64,000 nt of DNA from J038 sp034437535 (GTDB lineage Bacteria > Chloroflexota > Anaerolineae > Aggregatilineales > Phototrophicaceae), in NCBI GenBank assembly GCA_034437535.1, contig DAOTTZ010000140.1, positions 1 through 64,000 of the forward strand, in the 5' to 3' direction. Shown one piece after another: positions 42,675 to 50,415 of the stretch. Within the stretch, counting starts at the first letter, position 1; the number at the start of each line of letters is the position of its first letter. The position numbers and the translations under genes are program-made. The notes under the pieces were generated by a model, which had not been told where the DNA came from, did not search any database, and saw nothing but the letters and a program-made list of their open reading frames with translations.

Positions 42675-43063
42675 CAGGCGGGCGTTTCTTGCTGGTCGAT
42701 AGCCTCTTCGATGGTCTGGCTAATGGCTTCATCAATCTCTGCTTTATCCGCCATTGACGGTGCAACGAGATGCTCTGCATCAAGTTGTTCTAGTGCCCGC
42801 AGGGCTTGCACCCCCCGGTTGACCCAACGTTCCCGTTCGATTTGATAATCGTGCTGGCTCAGTTTGCCAGTCGCGTAATCTTCATCGATGTCGTGTAAAT
42901 TCCGCAGGACGCGCTCATAGTATATGGTCAGGCGTTCTTGTTGTCGGCTGACGACATCTTGTTGGCCCAGGTGCTCGACTGTCTGCTCTGTAAAGGGAGA
43001 CCAGACCCATAACAAAAACACCAGCCCGACAAAGGCCGATAAGATGAGTCCTTCGATGGTCAT
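42674..43063 (-). CDS. CcmI-like small membrane protein
   Basis: A 129-residue protein with one N-terminal membrane helix (LILSAFVGLVFLLWVWSPF) and a cytoplasmic helical part containing NLHDIDEDYATGKLSQHDYQ. This is the pattern at the N-terminus of CcmI, which helps present apocytochromes to CcmF/H. Full-length CcmI also has a TPR domain, absent here. The start overlaps the thioredoxin-like gene by 4 nt and the stop shares one base with the next start. The CcmI relation is an inference from pattern and place in the operon. Confidence 0.6.
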   Translation of the reverse strand: MTIEGLILSAFVGLVFLLWVWSPFTEQTVEHLGQQDVVSRQQERLTIYYERVLRNLHDIDEDYATGKLSQHDYQIERERWVNRGVQALRALEQLDAEHLVAPSMADKAEIDEAISQTIEEAIDQQETPA

Positions 43064-43662
43064 GCCGCCTCACTGTCTAGCAATTGGTCTAACACATCAC
43101 CCAGGCTGATTAACGTCACCGGGCCGGGGAAATATCCTCCAGGGGCCAGTCGTCCCTCCCGGTCGATGATGAATGTCTCCGGGACTCCGGTAATGCCGTA
43201 TTGATCCGCGACTTTGGTACCAGGATCAGCCGCGTTCATATACGTCAGGCCGAACTCTTCCATGAAGTCGAGCGAGTCTTGCTGGCTACTCTCCGCATAG
43301 GTGATGCCCAGCATAACCACGCCGCGATCACGATACGTCTCGTGGATCTCCTGGAGGGCCGGGGCTTCGTCCCGGCAGGGCGCACACCAGCTCCCCCAGA
43401 AGTTGATGATGACGATGTTGCCGCGCAGGTCATCAAGTGAAACCTGGTCGCCGTCGAAGGTCGTCAGTGTGAAGTTGGGGGCGGAGTCGCCGGGTTCTAG
43501 CCGGTTATTTTGCTGGATCGTCGTCCACCCTACGACAGCGATGACTGACAGCAGGCCGATGATTAGCACGACTGTTCCCAGGTTAAAACCACCGCTTTCT
43601 GGCTGGCGGCGTGGTTGATCTTCGGATAAAAGTTCGTCGATTTCGTTATAACCGGTACTCAT
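43060..43662 (-). CDS. ccmG: Thioredoxin-like cytochrome c maturation protein (CcmG/ResA type)
   Basis: A membrane helix (VVLIIGLLSVIAVVGW) anchors a periplasmic thioredoxin fold with the active site WCAPC in NFWGSWCAPCRDEAP, plus LTTFDGDQVSLDDLRG and GVPETFIID (the cis-proline region). CcmG and ResA keep the CxxCH cysteines of apocytochrome reduced. The 200-residue length is typical. The start overlaps ccmH by 4 nt and the end overlaps the CcmI-like gene by 4 nt. Confidence 0.9.
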   Translation of the reverse strand: MSTGYNEIDELLSEDQPRRQPESGGFNLGTVVLIIGLLSVIAVVGWTTIQQNNRLEPGDSAPNFTLTTFDGDQVSLDDLRGNIVIINFWGSWCAPCRDEAPALQEIHETYRDRGVVMLGITYAESSQQDSLDFMEEFGLTYMNAADPGTKVADQYGITGVPETFIIDREGRLAPGGYFPGPVTLISLGDVLDQLLDSEAA

Positions 43663-44153
43663 TGGTTGTATAGGTCTCGTTCCAGTTGATCACGATAGGT
43701 GTCTTGCTCTGGTGTCGGGGTGGGTTGGCTCATCTGTGCCGCTTCTGACGGTGTCCCCCAATTTTTGATCGTATACCAGCCCACAACCCCGGCGACGATG
43801 AGCGCGATGATCGGGGCGATAAACGAGAGCAGGCGCAAGCCGTCATCTTGTGGCACCCCGACGACTTCTTCGCCCGCCTCATTGACGAAGTAAGTGATGA
43901 TCTCGTCTTCAGTACGGCCATCGGCCAATTGTGACCGGATCTCCTCACGCCATTCATAGCACGTCGGCGCGAGGCAGGTATCCAGCGGTTCGTTCTCGCA
44001 CACCGGGCAATAAAGATGCTCGGCGACTTCATTTACCTGGTCATCCGTAACCGGATCATCACTCGGTGGGGCTGGTGCCTGGGCCAGTGAGATCGTCACC
44101 GGTCCCAGGACCAGCATCACAAGCAGGATAGGTAGAGCCAAAAATCGTCTCAT
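43659..44153 (-). CDS. ccmH: Cytochrome c maturation protein CcmH
   Basis: A signal peptide precedes a small helical domain with YCPVC (Cys49, Cys52), followed by two more cysteines at 60 and 65. YEWREEIRSQLADGRTEDEI matches the CcmH core, and EVVGVPQ precedes the C-terminal membrane helix (LLSFIAPIIALIVAGVVGW). CcmH reduces the apocytochrome cysteines together with CcmG. The extra cysteine pair next to the CPVC motif differs from the enterobacterial type. The start overlaps ccmF by 4 nt. Confidence 0.9.
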   Translation of the reverse strand: MRRFLALPILLVMLVLGPVTISLAQAPAPPSDDPVTDDQVNEVAEHLYCPVCENEPLDTCLAPTCYEWREEIRSQLADGRTEDEIITYFVNEAGEEVVGVPQDDGLRLLSFIAPIIALIVAGVVGWYTIKNWGTPSEAAQMSQPTPTPEQDTYRDQLERDLYNQ

Positions 44154-46285
44154 GCCGTGGTCACCCCGGTTGGCATAGATTGCTTACGGCTGACTTTGCG
44201 ATCTCGTACCGTCGCCGGCAGGATGTCTTTAGGCCATGCGCTGATGACCGTCCCCAAAATCAAGATCAGGCCACCCCACCACACCAGGTTAACCAGCGGG
44301 TTGATATACACACTGAATGTCGCCCGGTTCACCATCGCACCTTCGACCGGGATCAACAAGACGTAGAAGTCATTTTCCAGCGTACTATGAGCACCCGCGA
44401 TGGTCATCGGCAGGGCCTCATTGGTGTTGGCCTGGGGGAAAAGGTCAATACGTGGGCGCAGGTTGGCGATTTCATTACCGTTGCGGTAGACCGTTACATC
44501 GGCGATGTTCATCTGGCGAGTATCTTCGGAGAAACCGCGTGTCAGTGAGTTGAATTCCAGGCTGTATTCATCGTTGACTTGCATGATTTCGCCCTCATTC
44601 AGTGTTTCTTGCCGCTCGACCTGGAACAAGGTACTCCCGATAACACCGATCCCGATGACGACCACCCCCAGGTGGACGATATACCCCCCATAACGGCGGC
44701 GATTGCGCGTGAATAGAGACACCAGCGCGGCCAGCGGATTTTCTCCCCGCGCCCGCACGCGGGCCGCCGCACCCCGCCAGATCTCGTACAGCGCGGCGTA
44801 ACCGGCCAGCGCGACAACACCATAAGCCAGGAATGCCACACTCGTCCGCATCCCAGTAGCCCACAGGAAGATTAGGGTTATAACCGTCAACGTGAGGGGT
44901 ACCAGCATCGCCCGGCGCAGACGGACGAGCGAGGTCGCCCCCCAGGCAGAAAGTGGCGCAATCCCCATCAAGAGATACATCGCCGCGAATAATGTCGGTG
45001 TGATCTGCATGAAGTAATCAACGCCTAGCGTAATTTCTTCCCCGACGAATAGTTCAGAGAAGATCGGCGCACCGAAGCTCCCCCAGAAGATGACGACCGT
45101 CAGCACCACGAAGATTATGTTGTTCAAGACGAACATACCCTCTCGGCTGGCCCAGCCGGTGAAGTGATGCTCGTCTTTGAGTTCACCCCGGTTCCAACGC
45201 CAGATAATCAACCCGACAGAGATGATCGTGAGGACTGCCCAGAACGAGAACATTGGTAGGCCGATGTCGCTCCGGGCGAAGCTATGCACGCTAGAGATCA
45301 AGCCGCTTCTGGTGGCGAAGGTGCCAAAGATCACCGCGCTGAACGTGCCAATGATGAGGAACATATTCCACACCTTCAGCATGCCGCGCTTTTCTTGGAT
45401 CATGACGCTGTGTAAGAAGGCCGTGCCGATTAACCAGGGTAGAAGGGCGGCGTTCTCCACCGGATCCCAGCCCCAATAACCGCCCCAACCGAGTACGTCA
45501 TAAGCCCAACGTCCACCCAGGATTAACCCCAGGCTGAGGAACAACCAGGCGACCAGCGTCCAGCGGCGGGTGGCCTTAATCCAGTTGGTGGATAAATCAC
45601 CAGAAGCCAACGCCGCCATCGCAAATGCAAACGGGATCATAAAGCCGATGAACCCTAGATAGAGCATCGGCGGGTGAATAATCATACCGAAATGCCGCAA
45701 GAGCGGATTCAGACCCTGTGCATTTTGCGCCAGCAAGAATGGATCCGGTGCTTCGGCATTCGGCGGTGCGAACACCGCGTCTGTCGCCTGGGTGATCTTG
45801 GTCTGTGTGTCGAGTTCGACATTGGCCGGGAACCAGACTCGCTCAAACGGATTTTCCAGCGCGATAGACAGAAAAAGAAAGAAGGCCAGCATCGCACTGC
45901 TATACGCGATGACGTAAGGCATCAACCGCCGTTCTTTGCGCCAGTTGATTACCATCGCCAGCGCGATGAACAGGGCCATGACGAGTGACCAGAACAACAA
46001 CGACCCCTCTTGAGATCCCCATAATGCTGTAAAGCGGTAAAAGTCCGGGGTGTTGGGGTCGGTTGTATTACGGACATAATTGATCTGAAACTCACCGTTC
46101 ATCAGCGCGATGAGCAACATACCACAAGCGACAGTTAATAACGGTAAAGTGGCGATGGCGGCATTGCGGGCACTCAGCACCCACCGTTCTTTATGCCGCC
46201 AGGCACCCAGTAACGCCGTTGGGATGGCGTAAAGACAGGCGATAAACGCCAGGACAGTTGAGACAAATCCGATTTCAGCTAGCAT
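44150..46285 (-). CDS. ccmF: Cytochrome c haem lyase CcmF
   Basis: CcmF joins haem to the apocytochrome. The protein has 711 residues and about 15 membrane helices. The WWD signature is present in the variant GGYWGWDPVENAALLPW, with TAFLHSVMIQE (His) behind it and FGMIIHPPMLYLG in front; these histidines bind haem. A large outer domain near the C-terminus (about 560-660) is normal for CcmF. The start overlaps the ccmE end by 11 nt. Confidence 0.94.
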   Translation of the reverse strand: MLAEIGFVSTVLAFIACLYAIPTALLGAWRHKERWVLSARNAAIATLPLLTVACGMLLIALMNGEFQINYVRNTTDPNTPDFYRFTALWGSQEGSLLFWSLVMALFIALAMVINWRKERRLMPYVIAYSSAMLAFFLFLSIALENPFERVWFPANVELDTQTKITQATDAVFAPPNAEAPDPFLLAQNAQGLNPLLRHFGMIIHPPMLYLGFIGFMIPFAFAMAALASGDLSTNWIKATRRWTLVAWLFLSLGLILGGRWAYDVLGWGGYWGWDPVENAALLPWLIGTAFLHSVMIQEKRGMLKVWNMFLIIGTFSAVIFGTFATRSGLISSVHSFARSDIGLPMFSFWAVLTIISVGLIIWRWNRGELKDEHHFTGWASREGMFVLNNIIFVVLTVVIFWGSFGAPIFSELFVGEEITLGVDYFMQITPTLFAAMYLLMGIAPLSAWGATSLVRLRRAMLVPLTLTVITLIFLWATGMRTSVAFLAYGVVALAGYAALYEIWRGAAARVRARGENPLAALVSLFTRNRRRYGGYIVHLGVVVIGIGVIGSTLFQVERQETLNEGEIMQVNDEYSLEFNSLTRGFSEDTRQMNIADVTVYRNGNEIANLRPRIDLFPQANTNEALPMTIAGAHSTLENDFYVLLIPVEGAMVNRATFSVYINPLVNLVWWGGLILILGTVISAWPKDILPATVRDRKVSRKQSMPTGVTTA

Positions 46286-46838
46286 CGTTCTCTATGAATT
46301 GCATTCCAGGGTGTTCTTCCAGGTTATCGCGTGATCCACCGTCTTCCAGGCGGCTGGGGCACTTGAGCAAAAGCTCACTGGCATAAAAGACACCGTCGTC
46401 CCGTATATAACCCTTCAAGATCGCCTGGGCCTCGTGCCGCAGTAGATCCGGCTTGGGTTGATTTTCCACGAAGACGGCCAGTTGGGTGCGCGTCGGGTCG
46501 TTCGCGGCAACATTTAGGGCTTCTGCCAAATTGTCGTATTCGCCTGGCAGTTGAGCGATGGTAAAGGCAATCTCCAGATTTTCGCTGTCGTAGTCAATCG
46601 AACTGCCGATTACCGCGCCAGTCACTGTGATCTGCTGGCCGACATAATCGGGATTGTTGGCGACTTCTTCAACGGTGCGATAGGGCTGGGCATTGGCACT
46701 GGTAGAGTTTACCACCAGGTAAAATACCGCCCCCAGTATCAGCAAACCACCGACCAAAAATTGTATTCGTCCGTTTTTTTTCTGAAGCCGGGCTAGTTCC
46801 GGCGAGTCTGATTTTTCCCATGTGTCCCGATCAGGCAT
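46275..46838 (-). CDS. ccmE: Haem chaperone CcmE, cysteine-type variant
   Basis: A charged N-terminus and one membrane helix (26-46) precede the OB-fold domain (VGQQITVTGAVIGSS, then TQLAVFVENQPKPDLLRHEAQAILKGYI). The haem-binding site, HxxxY in most bacteria, is LLLKCPSRL here. Cys160 takes the place of the haem-binding His, and Leu164 takes the Tyr position. Cysteine-type CcmE is known from sulfate reducers and some others, where the motif is CxxxY. The missing Tyr is unusual. The protein is 187 residues long, and the gene is first in the ccm operon with a strong promoter upstream. Confidence 0.88.
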   Translation of the reverse strand: MPDRDTWEKSDSPELARLQKKNGRIQFLVGGLLILGAVFYLVVNSTSANAQPYRTVEEVANNPDYVGQQITVTGAVIGSSIDYDSENLEIAFTIAQLPGEYDNLAEALNVAANDPTRTQLAVFVENQPKPDLLRHEAQAILKGYIRDDGVFYASELLLKCPSRLEDGGSRDNLEEHPGMQFIENDAS

Positions 46839-46882
46839 CGCTCACGATACTCCTGCTATTTAATTTTACGATTTTGATTAAT

Positions 46883-46912
46883 ATTATAACTAATATTGTG
46901 ATCTTTGTCACG
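46883..46912 (-). promoter_or_regulatory. ccm operon promoter with a CRP/FNR-like dyad
   Basis: On the minus strand GTGACA (46911-46906) and TATAAT (46888-46883) are separated by 17 bp. A dyad overlaps the -35: TGTGA-N6-TCACG on the plus strand at 46897-46912, close to the CRP/FNR consensus TGTGA-N6-TCACA. Control of the operon by a Crp/Fnr-family regulator, with repression or activation at the -35, is an inference. Confidence 0.6.
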
Positions 46913-46957
46913 ATACCATTGAGGGGATTTAACATCCCCCCAACAGTTTGTTTAAGA

Positions 46958-48118
46958 TTAGGCTTCGTCTTGCGGTGTGGCGGTGAACGCATCCCGCCCA
47001 ATCATCGCCATGCCGACGGCCATCACACCGCCGATGCCCACCAGGATGAACAACACGCTCAGTCCCTGCGGTGTGTCCTCCGCTTCGGCGGTTTCTTCTT
47101 CCACTGGCGGGAGCAAGACCGTATCAATCACATGGATCACACCGTTGGATGCCTGTACATCAGTCGCCGTCACGGTCGCGTCATTGACCATCACAGTCTC
47201 ATCTTCAACGGTAATCTGCACGGTCGCACCGGCTAGCGTCTCCACGCTTTCGCCATCCAGCGTGACGACATCTTCCGCCAGAACCTCCCCTTCGACGACG
47301 TGATAAAGCAAGATCGTCTCCAGGTCATCGCGGGCCAGCAGATCCGCCGCAGAGATGCCGAGTTCTTCGAGCAATGCTTCGAACGCGGCGTCAGTCGGCG
47401 CGAACACTGTAAATGGCCCGTCATTGGACAGTGTATCGGCCAGGCCAGCCGCCAATGCCGCTTCCAGCAGGATCGTAAACTCGTTGGCCTGCGCCACCTC
47501 TACGATGTTACCGGTAGGCTCTTCCGTTTCGGTCATTTCCTCCGCCGGGGCTTCTGGGGTGGCTTCCGGCGTCATTTCCATCATGGGTTCCGGTGTTGAT
47601 TCCGCTTCTTCTTCCGCCGGTTCTTCTGGTGGGAGTAAGACCGTATCAATCACATGGATCACACCATTAGATGCCTGTACATCCGTAGCAGTTACGGTCG
47701 CGTTGTTGACCATCACCGTCTCACCTTCAACCGAGATCTGAACGGTTTCCCCGGCCAGCGTTTCGACGCTTTCGCCATCCAGCGTGACGACATCTTCCGC
47801 CAGAATCTCCCCTTCGACGACGTGATAAAGCAAGATCGTCTCAAGCTCATCGCGGGCTAGCAGATCCTCAGCAGAGAGTTCTAATGCTTCGAGCAATGCT
47901 TCGAACGCAGCATCAGTCGGCGCGAACACGGTGAATGGCCCTTCGCTATTAAGGGCGTCGTTTAGCCCGGCGGCATCTACCGCCGCTAACAAGGTGGTAA
48001 AGTCATTCTCTGCGGCGATTTCTAACAGTGTGCCAGCGTTTTCCTCGTCATCCTGAGCAAACGCCGGTAGGGCAGTCAGGGTTACTAACAGAGCTAGCAA
48101 TAACCATCTCTTGAGCAT
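46958..48118 (-). CDS. Double-fasciclin (FAS1) domain surface protein
   Basis: A signal peptide (LLLALLVTLTALPAFAQ) is followed by two FAS1 domains (about 27-165 and 205-340), a Pro/Thr/Glu linker between them, and a C-terminal membrane helix (about 350-372). Each domain has the FAS1 marks: PFTVFAPTDAAFEALL, then LYHVVEGE, then VIHVIDTVLLPP. FAS1 domains mediate adhesion. The two copies are nearly identical in DNA and protein, so they come from a recent intragenic duplication. The gene follows a monohaem cytochrome gene on the same strand by 49 nt. Predicted location is the outer face of the membrane. Confidence 0.88.
   Translation of the reverse strand: MLKRWLLLALLVTLTALPAFAQDDEENAGTLLEIAAENDFTTLLAAVDAAGLNDALNSEGPFTVFAPTDAAFEALLEALELSAEDLLARDELETILLYHVVEGEILAEDVVTLDGESVETLAGETVQISVEGETVMVNNATVTATDVQASNGVIHVIDTVLLPPEEPAEEEAESTPEPMMEMTPEATPEAPAEEMTETEEPTGNIVEVAQANEFTILLEAALAAGLADTLSNDGPFTVFAPTDAAFEALLEELGISAADLLARDDLETILLYHVVEGEVLAEDVVTLDGESVETLAGATVQITVEDETVMVNDATVTATDVQASNGVIHVIDTVLLPPVEEETAEAEDTPQGLSVLFILVGIGGVMAVGMAMIGRDAFTATPQDEA
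47109..47430 (-). repeat. Intragenic direct repeat, copy B (FAS1 domain 2)
   Basis: This segment is a near copy of 47631-47952, offset by exactly 522 bp. Blocks of more than 30 identical bases are found (for example at 47250-47280 and 47285-47320). It encodes the second FAS1 domain. Confidence 0.8.
47631..47952 (-). repeat. Intragenic direct repeat, copy A (FAS1 domain 1)
   Basis: Partner of 47109-47430. It encodes the first FAS1 domain. The high DNA identity suggests a recent duplication or ongoing gene conversion. Confidence 0.8.
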
Positions 48119-48167
48119 GTTCCACTCCTTTGTCGATGTAGATAAGTAAGGCTATTTTACCGTACAG

Positions 48168-48833
48168 TTAATCGTCGGGTAAAAGTTGATCCTGGCTGGA
48201 AAGATACGCGATGACATCGGCCAGATCTTGGTAACTCATGCGATCACCGTAATTGTTGGGCATGATGTTTTCTGCATATCCTGGTGCGGTGTAATCCCAG
48301 GGATGGACGATGCTTTCAACCATGTACTGTTCGAAGGTGTAATCTTCAAATTGTGGTAATTCACTGCGGATCTCGTCCCAGCGCGTCCAGGTGCCTTCGG
48401 TCGGCGGCCCGGTGGAGTCTTCGTCCATGTGGCAACCGATGCAACCCAGTTCGGTACCGTCTGCGGCCAATTCCAGGTTGTTATAGATCAACTGGCCGTT
48501 AAGTGGATCTGCCTGGATAGTTTCCAACACGGTGAGGATGCGCTCTACATCAGTACCAGCGAAAAGCTCCCCGGCGTCTTCTGGAATGTGACCACAGGCT
48601 AATGCTAACTCCTGATAAAGCAGGCCGGTCTCATAAAGCTGGCTCAAGGCCGCTGTTGGGTCTTGCGCCAGATCCGGCCCGAAGTCGCGCAGGCTTTCAT
48701 GCGCGTTGAGCTGGTCGAACACGAGATCGGTCGGGTCACACGTCAGGGCTTCGTCCAGGTCAACGGATTGGGCCAGCAGATACCCCCCGCTGAATAAAAT
48801 GATGCCACTTAACATCATGACGATCCAGCGCAT
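48168..48833 (-). CDS. Membrane-anchored monohaem cytochrome c
   Basis: This 221-residue protein has an N-terminal anchor or signal helix (IVMMLSGIILFSGGYLLAQ) and one CxxCH motif, CIGCH, near residue 130, with a likely distal Met in NIMPNNYGDRMS. Its second half (EQYMVESIVHPWDYTAPG, then YQDLADVIAYLSSQ) closely resembles the C-terminal half of the dihaem cytochrome encoded upstream, so the two share a domain. GGAGAA lies upstream of the ATG at 48833. It is separated from the bc-type operon by a terminator but lies directly behind it. It may serve as electron carrier or accessory subunit. Confidence 0.85.
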   Translation of the reverse strand: MRWIVMMLSGIILFSGGYLLAQSVDLDEALTCDPTDLVFDQLNAHESLRDFGPDLAQDPTAALSQLYETGLLYQELALACGHIPEDAGELFAGTDVERILTVLETIQADPLNGQLIYNNLELAADGTELGCIGCHMDEDSTGPPTEGTWTRWDEIRSELPQFEDYTFEQYMVESIVHPWDYTAPGYAENIMPNNYGDRMSYQDLADVIAYLSSQDQLLPDD

Positions 48834-48905
48834 TATAGTTCTCCGGTACGGTTCAGTGAGCCACATTGTATCAACCGCCAGCAGGGCAGGCTATCCCGAA
48901 CCGAA

Positions 48906-48936
48906 TCAAAAACCCCCTGTTGCAGTACAGGGGGTT
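48906..48936 (-). terminator. Rho-independent terminator after the Rieske/cytochrome b operon
   Basis: On the minus strand AACCCCCTGT (48936-48927) pairs with ACAGGGGGTT (48920-48911), followed by T-rich sequence (48912-48908). It lies about 35 nt after the dihaem cytochrome stop. Confidence 0.85.
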
Positions 48937-48969
48937 GGTAGCAGTACGAGAGAAAAGCTCCGGCGTATT

Positions 48970-50349
48970 TTATTCGCCGCCTTCAGTTTCTTCTTCCGCT
49001 TCCATTTCTTCGGCTTCTTCAGTCTCTGCTTCGGCGGCATCATTACCACCACCGACGTCACCCGTCTGGAGGAAACTGTCGCTGTAGTCGCCGTCTTCAT
49101 AGCTCCGCAGGTAGACCATCACATCAGCGATGTCTTGCACGCTCATGCGCTGGCCGAAGTTGTTCGGCATGTTCGCTCCCCAACCGTCTACGATGTAGTC
49201 GGCGGGCCGTACGATGCTTTCGATGATGTATTGCTCCGGTGAATAATCCGAGAACATCGGATCACTTGCTAACCGATCTGGTATGCTGGCCCAGGTCTCT
49301 TCAGTGGCGGGGCCAGCCGCCACACCATGACACCCCGCGCATCCTAGCCGTGAGTTCAACTCACTCTGTTGGACGTTGTTGTAGATGGCTTCGCCGCGTG
49401 TCACATCCCCGGTGATGCCTTCATCAATGATCGTCTGGATGATCACATCAACATCATCACCAGCCGGGTCGGCCATTTCACCACCGCCACCACCACCCAT
49501 ACCAGGTACTAGCGCGTATTGTTCCACCAGGAGCGCATCCTGGATTTCCCAGTCGTCGCCCTTATCCCAGTTTAAGATGTAGTTGGTCAGGTCGTCGATC
49601 TGGTCATTACGCATGGGGCCGCCACCGCTTTGTGCCCAGGCGACCATCTGATTGCCTTCCCAGTAGCTGATGCTCGTGGGGCGACCATGAACCAGCGTGG
49701 TAAACGTAAAGTCGTAGAGCGTGCTACCCCAATCGACCTGATCGAGACGGCCTGGTCCATCCGGCGCACCATCAACGTTGGTGTCCAGGTAGGCCACCTG
49801 TCCATCCGCCGTGATCTCTAGTGGGTAGCCCACGTCAATCGCCCCTTGAAGTTGCGTTGCGATTGCCAGCTTATCTTCTTCCAGCGCGGCCAGTTGGTCG
49901 CGAATACCGCCTTCACCGCTGATGCGCTGGGTGATCTCATTGTTCCGTTCGACGATTTCTGCCCGTCGCTCGTCGTTGATCTCCGGGGAGACGAGTTCTT
50001 CACGCAGGGCGTCTTGCTCCGCGGTGAGCGTCGCCTCTTCGCTTTCCAGCGTGTTGATTGCTGAGTCGATTTCGTCGAAGTAGTCATAGCCGAAGTAGTG
50101 CGGGCTATTTAAACCGGGTGCCCGCCCGGCGATGCCGTAGCCCTGTGTCCCATGACAGGTCGAGCAATTCGCCGCGAATAGTTCGGCACCACGCTCGATT
50201 GAGCGGGCCTGGAACTGACGCTCGAAGGAGCGCATACGCCCATTTTCGTTGATGGCAACCCACCCCACGAGGATCATCACGCCGACGAAGGCCGTGATGC
50301 CGACGAGGATGCGGTTTTCCATCTTGTCGATTAGCATCCGTTGAAGCAT
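48970..50349 (-). CDS. Dihaem cytochrome c subunit of the Rieske/cytochrome b complex
   Basis: An N-terminal membrane helix (about 13-33) is followed by a first haem site, CSTCH (62-66). A strongly helical charged stretch (about 92-168, rich in Glu, Arg, Leu, Ala) is typical of a coiled coil and interrupts the cytochrome domain. HGRPTSISYWEGNQMVAWAQ supplies a likely distal Met. A Gly run (GGGGGG near 285) separates it from a second cytochrome domain with CAGCH (337-341). An acidic tail ends the protein. The gene lies 66 nt after cytochrome b, so the protein probably replaces cytochrome c1/f as electron acceptor of the complex. Confidence 0.85.
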   Translation of the reverse strand: MLQRMLIDKMENRILVGITAFVGVMILVGWVAINENGRMRSFERQFQARSIERGAELFAANCSTCHGTQGYGIAGRAPGLNSPHYFGYDYFDEIDSAINTLESEEATLTAEQDALREELVSPEINDERRAEIVERNNEITQRISGEGGIRDQLAALEEDKLAIATQLQGAIDVGYPLEITADGQVAYLDTNVDGAPDGPGRLDQVDWGSTLYDFTFTTLVHGRPTSISYWEGNQMVAWAQSGGGPMRNDQIDDLTNYILNWDKGDDWEIQDALLVEQYALVPGMGGGGGGEMADPAGDDVDVIIQTIIDEGITGDVTRGEAIYNNVQQSELNSRLGCAGCHGVAAGPATEETWASIPDRLASDPMFSDYSPEQYIIESIVRPADYIVDGWGANMPNNFGQRMSVQDIADVMVYLRSYEDGDYSDSFLQTGDVGGGNDAAEAETEEAEEMEAEEETEGGE

Positions 50350-50415
50350 TTACCTGTTTCCCTTTTTGTTGCGGGTCGTGGATGGCCCCACCCAATGGCG
50401 GGGCCAAGATCCCTC

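Noticed and set aside
46924..46941. GGGGAT/ATCCCC repeat after the fasciclin gene
   Set aside because: On the minus strand no T-run follows, so it is not called as a terminator.
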